From the NCBI GenBank assembly GCA_000442125.1, contig KE546970.1, positions 1,542,667-1,606,666 of the forward strand: a DNA stretch of 64,000 nucleotides, read 5' to 3'. Positions within the stretch are counted from its first letter, which is position 1. Every line of letters starts with the position of its first letter. Below the pieces are notes generated by a model that did no database searches, was not told where the DNA came from, and saw only the letters and a program-made list of their open reading frames with translations. Made by a program: the position numbers and the translations under genes. This DNA is from Opeltia flavorubescens (lineage: Eukaryota > Ascomycota > Lecanoromycetes > Teloschistales > Teloschistaceae). Shown one piece after another: positions 60,604 to 64,000 of this stretch.

Positions 60604-60824
60604 GGAGGATTGAGTGGGAGATGTTGGGGAGATCGGATAGCATTTTTAATACATCTTCGTGTCTTGAAAGGTAGATCCACCATTCGTTGATGCCGTGATG
60701 CTATCCGAAGCACGTTGGTTGGCATGTCTCAGCATGACTTGAGCACATTCACATGGTGGTCTCGGTTCTAATTCCTCTTTCTCCCTCCCTGTTTCTGCGT
60801 TGCCCCCTACACTGTGAGGGCAGC

Positions 60825-61226
60825 TTAGTCGTCATTTACGGTTTTCCCCTTTCTCTTTTTCGACTTCCTTTTCTCTTTTTCCAGCTCCACCCTCTCGTTC
60901 ACATCCCCCCTCCCCTTATAACCCGGATACAAGTACCCAGCATCATACCCTTTGAAACCACTCTCCCGCAAATGCCGATATGGATACGGAGCGTTTGAGC
61001 GAAAGATACAGGATTTCTTTTTCGGCGACCGTAAGGATGGATGCGGAATGGGCGCGGGGTAAGAAATAGAAAGGGAAGAAGGCGATGGCGAGGGCGATGT
61101 GATGACGATGCTTGGTTTTTTGGTTTTGTGAGGAGGTCTTGTGCGGCGACAGGGGAAGATTCTTTTGGGGAGGAGGGCGTCGAGGAGTTTTTGTAGGGAG
61201 GAAGAGGAGGTGGGTGACATTTTCAT
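60825..61226 (-). CDS. Small basic protein, hypothetical
   Basis: 133 residues, intronless. Ser/Pro/Lys-rich N-terminus, then an ordered-looking segment APYPYRHLRESGFKGYDAGY and GRGDVNERVELEKEKRKSKK. The second segment has the look of a conserved motif in small fungal proteins, but I do not know a named family. The Lys-rich end suggests a nuclear or RNA-linked role (inference). A CT-rich plus-strand shadow overlaps. Confidence 0.5.
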   Translation of the reverse strand: MKMSPTSSSSLQKLLDALLPKRIFPCRRTRPPHKTKKPSIVITSPSPSPSSLSISYPAPIPHPSLRSPKKKSCIFRSNAPYPYRHLRESGFKGYDAGYLYPGYKGRGDVNERVELEKEKRKSKKRKGKTVNDD

Positions 61227-62235
61227 GAAGATTTTGAGGGGGGAAGAGATGAGAAGACGGGGAGTTTGGTGGTGGGTCGCTGGGTGGTTTGTGTTTTGAA
61301 TGGGTATTTTGTTTTGATGAAAGGAGATTAGAAAATGGGAGAGTTAAGATTGAGAGATTTGGGAAGGAGAGAGAGAAGGAAAGGAAAGGAAATTATTGGG
61401 AGGACCTTTTGTTGCAAAACAGAAGAAATTTTCATTGAGCAAATATGAGATAGTTAACCCGGCATTTTTGATTCAGGAAACCTGTTGGCATTATACAATT
61501 ATCGATACTATCCTTTGACCGAAGTGGCTTACTTCCAGTATTTGAGAACGAATTCCATTTCTCACCTATCTTTTAGCTAACTCTTGAGAGTCAGAAAACG
61601 AGGCTCTCTATGAACGGAAGATCCATATGGAAGAAATCGTGAGAAGCCAGCCTAGGTTGTGCGCTATGAACGAAACAAGAGAGAGAAAGTTTTGAACATT
61701 AAGCTTTACTCATGGTGTGGGAAAGGGAGATTGGGAAGATGAGAATGTTGAATGGAATGCGAATTTATCTGGTGTCCTTAGCGAGAATCAGACATGTCCG
61801 TCATAATGACTGATCCTCTCCCTGGGAAGGAAGAGGAAGATTCTTTGATCAAGCCATTGACCACCCCCTTCCCCCGTGCTACCGCCCACATGTCGCCAAC
61901 GGGCCTGTGCTTTCACAAGTCAAGTAACAATAGTTTGATGTCACGATAAGATGCGCTGCGAACGATCAACAAGTTCCAAAAAAATAAATTGGTATAATTG
62001 CTCAAGCCGCGCTTAGCTGATATTTTGTTTGGTACACACGTTTTTTGGATTCAAGTTTTTACATCCATAACTCTAAGAAACCCTCTTGCATCCATCGACT
62101 CGTCAATCTTTGCCTCAGCAGAGGAGCTTCAGACTCTCGATACCTCGATATTTCCCCCTAACTCCTCCATAGAGAGCTACCAGCGCCCTCAAAGCGACCA
62201 TCATTCCCTATCCACCCTTTCCCGAGAAACCCAAG
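61227..62235. other. Intergenic region, 1 kb
   Basis: Promoters of the two flanking genes. A frame starting at 61998 runs through the next gene in another frame and was set aside. An upstream exon of the next gene could lie here. Confidence 0.4.
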
Positions 62236-62636
62236 ATGTGGCAGCGGACAGACCGACTTCGCCGACTTGGAATCAAATACATCGAGATATGGCGGAAGTA
62301 CGAAATCCAACGACTTCGAGTCAAATACACACTCTCCCTGGGCGCCAACGCTTACTGTCTGTGAGTGGCTTCCTTGCAAAACCTGCAACGCGCGAGAAGT
62401 CAAGCTAGGGACTGATTTCCCATGTCAAATCTCTCTGCAGAGTCGAGTGTCCAAAGTATTATTATAAGTCGCAAAGGTTGGAGGAAGCGACCATAAAACA
62501 CAAGGAGATAATTACGCAGTATGAACAGATGATCTCGAAGTTCGTGAAATCGATTGATTATGCACAACGATCTTCGGCTTCTTCGGCATATATTTCGTCA
62601 CGGGAGCGGTGGTCGAGAATCTGGCATTGGAAATAG
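62236..62636 (+). CDS. Small basic two-exon gene (candidate), 106 residues
   Basis: Exons 62236-62360 and 62441-62636 join in frame. The intron is textbook: donor GTGAGT, branch ACTGAT, acceptor TCTCTGCAG, 80 nt. The product is rich in Arg, Lys and Tyr: MWQRTDRLRRLGIKYIEIWR, then KYEIQRLRVKYTLSLGANAY, and after the join VECPKYYYKSQRLEEATIKH followed by a helical, mostly polar tail ending RERWSRIWHWK. The two exons share composition, and the second exon is open for its whole length until the stop, which argues for a real gene. The start could be further upstream through another exon. No family is recognised; its length and charge resemble small mitochondrial or ribosomal proteins. Confidence 0.45.
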
Positions 62637-63440
62637 TGCCGGAGAAAAAACTCGCATAATATCTGAAAGATGAGCTGGTTGGTGCAAAGCTTGCTGGGTG
62701 GTGCATTTGGTCCCGTGATCCGTGGGTTCTTGAACATCGGTCACTCCTCTTCAAGTCCGTCCTTTTTCCTCGTGGACCTCGTGTTTCTTTCTTATCCCGG
62801 TCCCACCTCTCTCCATTCTTCGATGCATCCTTTGATGTATCCTTTGTGTGCTTTTGGGAGAATAACAGGCACCTGCGAAATAAGGCCTTCCAAGGTCACC
62901 CCACTGATTGAGCGCTATGTCACGTACGGTAGATTTTGAATGCCTGGAGACTGCGCTTGAAGGTAGCTCCCATCAAAGAGAGCTGGTCCGCCTTTCGAGG
63001 ACGGAAATTGATTCACCCGGATCCGTAGCCTTCGTTGAAGATCTGGGTTCTGTTGTACTTTTCCATGGTGACATGTTCACCATTTTCAAACCAAGTCTGA
63101 GTCAGTTCGTTGATGGCTTGACCAAGATGGTCCGAAATCGGTGCCTAGGATAGCGTTGACAACCTCCCGTCGTCGCTCCGTCTTCTTACTTTGGAGTCCC
63201 TAGGCCATTATGCCAATTGTGGATCTTCAAGACCCCGAATACCCATTAGGGCTCGAGATCAACAAGCTCATGCCCGGAGGTGTGATTTTGATCGTATTCC
63301 GAAGTTGCTGGTGTATTTTCGGGATGTTAGCTGGCTTTTCGGGTTCGCAAGGAGATGGTATTAGCCTGATTGGGCATGGGTTTGGTTAAAATGGACACCG
63401 GTCGATGCAATAGTAATGCATGACTCAAACTGTGTGGCCC
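62637..63440. other. Intergenic region without supported gene
   Basis: Two frames (62670-62939 and 62908-63153) overlap and carry no recognisable domain. The region lies next to the tandem array at the right edge. Confidence 0.4.
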
Positions 63441-64000
63441 AAGATGGTCTTTACCTTGTAGATGTCAGCGGCAATATTTTGCGTGGTCACGAAGAGTACT
63501 CACCCCTGCAAGACTCGAGGCACGGAGGAGTACTCAGTAAATTGCCTGAGCTTTAGCTGTTGACGGCTTGGCGCTTGTAGAGGTCGGCGTAATAGTGTGC
63601 ATAGTCATGAGCAGTAGTTACCCTCGCCAACGAGAGGACGAGAAGGATGATTTGACTGGGTTTTAGCCCGTGGCGGCCTGATCCCTATAAATGTCAGGAG
63701 CTTTTCTCGTCCGACACGCTTGTAGTGCTTACCCCCGCGAGAACCAGGACAGGAGAATGATTTGACTGGGTTTTAGCCCGTGGCGGCCTGATCCCTATGA
63801 ATGTCAGGAGCTTTTCTCGTCCGACACGCTTGTAGTGCTTACCCCCGCGAGAACCAGGACAGGAGNATGATTTGACTGGGTTTTAGCCCGTGGCGGCCCG
63901 ATCCCTATAACTGTCAGAAACCATCTTGTCCATAGTCTTGAATATGAGTATTGTACTAACCCCGCGAGAAGCAAGACAGGAGATGATTTGACTGGGTTTT
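63441..64000 (-). repeat. Tandem array of ~110-bp units with intron-like signals, runs off the window
   Basis: TGATTTGACTGGG recurs at 63648, 63758, 63868 and 63984 (spacings 110, 110 and 116). At least two older, diverged units precede it back to about 63450. Read on the minus strand each unit has a splice donor (GTAAGC, GTTAGT, GTAACT or GTGAGT) and, about 40-50 bases on, a branch-like CTGAC (CCGAC in one diverged unit) and an acceptor TTATAG or CTACAAG. In the regular units the intron-like part is 48 bases and the exon-like part 62. The exon-like part is not a multiple of three and chained frames close, so it is not a simple protein repeat. The array continues beyond the window. Confidence 0.8.

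Noticed and set aside
61998-62408. 136-codon plus-strand frame overlapping the small gene at 62236
   Set aside because: It ignores the strong GTGAGT donor at 62361, has no family, and the alternative frame gives a coherent spliced product.
62670-63153. Two overlapping frames of 89 and 81 codons
   Set aside because: They overlap in different registers, have no recognisable domain and no splice sites joining them.
1-64000. CRISPR array or bacterial mobile DNA
   Set aside because: Spliced eukaryotic genes throughout; the repeats found do not have spacer structure.

Overview
The window is nuclear DNA of a filamentous ascomycete (Pezizomycotina). Genes carry 45-113 nt introns with GTRNGY donors, CTRAC-like branch sites and YAG acceptors, and the gene families are fungal (MAK5, FMP52-like, DUF2433, DUF3425-type bZIP, F-box). 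The 21-kb AT block bears the mark of repeat-induced point mutation (RIP): CpA/TpG dinucleotides are almost gone. Such AT isochores between gene-dense GC-equilibrated stretches recall Leotiomycetes or Dothideomycetes; a finer placement would be a guess.

Layout. (a) 0-3.5 kb: a four-exon gene that looks like the meiotic break factor Rec114, then COQ5 (ubiquinone methyltransferase) on the other strand. (b) 3.6-24.5 kb: one AT-rich, RIP-saturated block without a living gene. It holds an unresolved left part, a probable 8.8-kb element with inverted ends (5.85-14.63 kb), and a long foldback element (14.7-24.6 kb) whose left arm is split by a fossil Ty3/Gypsy chromovirus with two 297-bp LTRs and a 5-bp target duplication. 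(c) 24.8-35.3 kb: branched-chain 2-oxoacid dehydrogenase E1-alpha, the tRNA methyltransferase TRM7, a secreted M35-like protein without its zinc site, a bZIP factor, an FMP52-like reductase and a 14-TM MFS efflux pump. (d) 35.3-38.2 kb: gene-poor, with a possible ankyrin remnant. (e) 38.2-57.7 kb: F-box protein, MAK5 helicase, asparagine synthetase, a protein kinase, a DUF2433/RGG protein, NPC1/NCR1 sterol transporter and a small RBR-type zinc protein. (f) 58-64 kb: a small membrane protein, a secreted bulb-lectin protein, two small basic proteins, and at the right edge a 110-bp tandem array in which every unit carries intron-like splice signals on the minus strand.

How the parts relate. Most genes are independent housekeeping genes; no biosynthetic cluster is seen. 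Three act in mitochondria (COQ5, BCKDH E1-alpha, probably FMP52-like), two in translation or ribosome formation (TRM7, MAK5). COQ5 and BCKDH E1-alpha face away from each other across the AT block, so the repeats seem to have piled up in what was a divergent promoter region. Exon joins were worked out by hand from frame, splice sites and expected family sequence; all genes given here as spliced close in frame.
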